In this document: in pieces, positions 7,339 to 9,019 of the stretch | Layout: every line of letters begins with the position of its first letter | Numbering within the stretch: the stretch's first letter is position 1 | Source: Cyclobacteriaceae bacterium | GTDB taxonomy: Bacteria > Bacteroidota > Bacteroidia > Cytophagales > Cyclobacteriaceae | NCBI GenBank assembly: GCA_013140395.1 | Contig: JABFSY010000385.1 | Span: 1-9,019, forward strand | Direction of reading: 5' to 3' | DNA: 9,019 nt | The notes under the pieces: model-generated | What the model was told of the DNA's origin: nothing | What the model saw: only the letters and a program-made list of their open reading frames with translations | Databases searched by the model: none | Made by a program: the position numbers and the translations under genes

Positions 7339-7357
7339 AATAGTTAAGATTAGGCAG

Positions 7358-7365
7358 CAAAAATA
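7358..7365 (-). promoter_or_regulatory. Bacteroidota-type -7 promoter element for gcvH(-lipA)
   Basis: On the - strand this reads TATTTTTG, an exact TAnnTTTG match, 19 bases before the gcvH ATG. The wider core TATTTTTGCTGC differs at one base from the TATTTTTGCAGC before the methyltransferase gene. No TTTG is found 17-23 bases upstream; the nearest, at 7399-7402, is 33 bases away. It supports the short gcvH start and separate transcription from sprA. Confidence 0.55.
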
Positions 7366-7418
7366 CTTTAAAAGTGTGATGTATAAATCTGTTGTAGGCA
7401 AAACTTTAAAATCAAAGT

Positions 7419-7445
7419 CGTCTGACCGCTTAGAGCGGTCTGACG
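7419..7445 (-). terminator. Probable terminator of sprA
   Basis: Arms 7419-7430 and 7434-7445 form a GC-rich stem of 4 plus 7 bp broken by one mismatch, around a 3-base loop, starting 18 bases after the sprA stop codon. On the - strand it is followed by a T-rich but interrupted tract (ACTTTGATTTTAAAG). The position and stability fit an intrinsic terminator separating sprA from gcvH; the broken T tract leaves some read-through possible. Confidence 0.62.
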
Positions 7446-7463
7446 CCTAGCCTAGAGAAGAAT

Positions 7464-9019
7464 TTAGGGTGCCAGATTGAAAAGTATCTTAAATCCCACC
7501 CTCGTGTTGGTGCGGGGGAAAGAGTTAGTGACCAGCGGTTCATTCGTATTGTGGTCGCCATACATTTGAATGGTCAGTTTTTGATTGACCACATAGCTGA
7601 TATTGGGCCTGAACTGAAAATTGATATTCCCGTTGGTGATGGTACTTCCACCCTCGACTTGCTGTGCGGGATCGGGAAGCGTGCGTTGAATAGTTTGGTT
7701 GTTGTTCATGCTCACGTTCAACAAAAACGTGATATTGTTTTTTAAGGTGATAATTCGCCCTTGATCTTTAAATGGCATCCTCATGTTGTTTTTGGTAAAG
7801 CTTATCTCTGCTGACCAATCTTTGCCATTTATTTCAGTTACTTGAGCATTCGATACATTTAATGAAACATCTCGTTTGGTTTTGTATTCAAATCGAAAAC
7901 TCAATTTGCTTTTGGTGCGAAAGTTAAGACCCACCAGCGGTTGAAATGATTCGTTGATCATGACCTGATTGATGATGTAAACGGGTATCAAAAGACCTGT
8001 AGTCGCACTGGGTACCGTTGCAAAACTCGTTTCATTGTAATCTTCTACGCGGTTGCTTAGGTTGACAGCTCCATATTGAAGCGAATTTGAATAATTTACC
8101 ACGGAATAACTTGATCTATAACCGTGTGTCAACGTGACCGATTGAAAAACATCTTTGATACCAGAAATTTTGTTTAGTCCCTCATACGTAAATCGCCAAT
8201 TCGGAATAGGGATTTTTGGGAACGGTGAAAGGTTGACATCAGTAGCCGAAGTGCCTGAATAAGCGGCTATGAAGGCGGGGATAAGTACATCCTGTGATTT
8301 ATCCTGATACGTGCGCTGGGTAATGTCAAAGAATCTGCCTTTGATCGTTTGAATATTTGCTTCAAATTGTTTGAATACATCAGAATTGATACTGGAGTTA
8401 TTGGCAAAGGCCGTATTGATGGTCATAAATGAAATTTTATACGAACCAGAACGACTAGGGCTAAGGCTACTAAATGCGCCTGTAGTGTCAGCTCTAAAAA
8501 TTTCCTGAAAGGAAGTGTTGCTGACCTTGCTGGCATCCAACTGAACTTTAAAATCGGGCGACAGATCTACGTTCGCACGTAGCGTCAGGTCGGTACTTTG
8601 GCTTTGAGTGAATGGTGCCGTCAGCCTTGAGTTCTTTGTCAACCAACCATTTCTGGAAGCGGTTTGTGCAAAGTTCGCATCCTGTTCGCCCAAAATAAAT
8701 CCAACCCCGGGCGAGCCCCAGGTGTCATCTAGTCCAAACAGTCGCGGTGTTTGGGTAAAGCCCGGTAGAATGGTTCCCTCTGTAAATTTGTAGGTAGCAT
8801 TGACATTACGCACTGACATCAACAAGCGGAGCAGAAACTTTGCGCCTTTTAGATCTGGTGGTCTCTTCACGGTGTCGGGTTTTGCCGGCTTGTTTTTATC
8901 AGGCGGGGGCAATGGTCGAGGGGGAGAGTTAATGCTCTTCAAAAAACCAATTTTATTATACAGTTTTACCATATCGATTCGGCCCGTCACATTTTGATCG
9001 CGCGAATTCTGAATAATAT
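7464..9019 (-). CDS. sprA: SprA, type IX secretion outer-membrane translocon, C-terminal part, truncated by window edge
   Basis: The frame is open to the right edge (the GTG at 8990 is not a real start), leaving about 518 residues that end at TAA 7464-7466. SprA is a giant (about 2400 residue) 36-strand outer-membrane barrel that conducts T9SS cargo and supports gliding motility. Family-like features here, counted from the window edge: VKLYNKIGFLKSIN (about 17-30), a proline/lysine-rich linker (about 31-58) and FGLDDTWGSPGVGFILGEQD (about 95-114). After these come alternating amphipathic segments rich in Ser, Thr, Asn and aromatic residues, ending in RVGFKILFNLAP, which is like a closing outer-membrane beta-strand. 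Promoter, signal peptide and about four fifths of the protein lie outside the window. gcvH follows in the same direction. Assignment rests on these motifs and the sprA-gcvH order. Confidence 0.87.
   Translation of the reverse strand, partial: IIQNSRDQNVTGRIDMVKLYNKIGFLKSINSPPRPLPPPDKNKPAKPDTVKRPPDLKGAKFLLRLLMSVRNVNATYKFTEGTILPGFTQTPRLFGLDDTWGSPGVGFILGEQDANFAQTASRNGWLTKNSRLTAPFTQSQSTDLTLRANVDLSPDFKVQLDASKVSNTSFQEIFRADTTGAFSSLSPSRSGSYKISFMTINTAFANNSSINSDVFKQFEANIQTIKGRFFDITQRTYQDKSQDVLIPAFIAAYSGTSATDVNLSPFPKIPIPNWRFTYEGLNKISGIKDVFQSVTLTHGYRSSYSVVNYSNSLQYGAVNLSNRVEDYNETSFATVPSATTGLLIPVYIINQVMINESFQPLVGLNFRTKSKLSFRFEYKTKRDVSLNVSNAQVTEINGKDWSAEISFTKNNMRMPFKDQGRIITLKNNITFLLNVSMNNNQTIQRTLPDPAQQVEGGSTITNGNINFQFRPNISYVVNQKLTIQMYGDHNTNEPLVTNSFPRTNTRVGFKILFNLAP

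Noticed and set aside
7339..7401. Longer N terminus for GcvH from 7401, resembling a hydrophobic leader
   Set aside because: GcvH is cytosolic and starts just before LKYTKDHEW in homologues; the extension overlaps the promoter core at 7358-7365.
5998..9019. A T9SS-linked operon including gcvH and lipA as secretion components
   Set aside because: GcvH and LipA have intact housekeeping motifs, and a terminator-like hairpin plus a separate promoter lie between sprA and gcvH; adjacency alone does not support a secretion role.

Overview
The window looks like an ordinary chromosomal segment of a Bacteroidota bacterium, most likely of the gliding, type IX secretion (T9SS)-bearing Cytophagales/Cytophagia type. 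Reasons: it carries the C-terminal part of SprA (the T9SS outer-membrane translocon, restricted to this phylum), a DUF2723/TMEM260-like membrane protein, a GWxTD-domain exported protein, and promoters with the Bacteroidota -7 consensus TAnnTTTG in place of a sigma70 -10 box. Start codons lack clear Shine-Dalgarno sequences, as is usual in this phylum. No tRNA, rRNA, insertion sequence, integrase, phage gene or CRISPR array was seen.

Layout. 1-2190 (+): 3' part of a large polytopic DUF2723 protein, cut by the left edge. 2197-2231: strong hairpin terminator between converging genes. 2230-3006 (-): class I SAM-dependent methyltransferase. 3007-3107: divergent promoter region with a small hairpin. 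3108-4274 (+): exported GWxTD-domain protein. 4275-4414: promoter region. 4415-5932 (+): exported M28 zinc aminopeptidase with all metal ligands. 5933-5997: repeat-rich gap between converging genes. 5998-6882 (-): lipA, lipoyl synthase. 6883-6957: gap almost filled by a long imperfect inverted repeat. 6958-7338 (-): gcvH, glycine cleavage H protein. 7339-7463: gcvH promoter and sprA terminator. 7464-9019 (-): C-terminal part of sprA, cut by the right edge. No gap exceeds 150 bases.

How the genes relate. The clearest functional link is gcvH-lipA: LipA builds the lipoyl group that GcvH carries on Lys63, and lipA has no promoter-like element of its own, so the pair is probably co-transcribed from the promoter at 7358-7365. 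sprA lies just upstream in the same direction but is separated by a terminator-like hairpin. The remaining genes act at or beyond the cell envelope (DUF2723 glycosyltransferase-like protein, exported peptidase, exported GWxTD protein, SprA), but their orientations and separate promoters do not support a single operon.

I found no convincing undescribed multi-gene system here. The points most worth a second look are the long inverted repeat between gcvH and lipA, the altered signature motif (GWKMD) in the GWxTD protein, and the nearly identical 12-base promoter cores upstream of two unrelated genes. Several start codons were moved inward from the longest open frame, because the upstream extension would run through the promoter element or precede the signal peptide.
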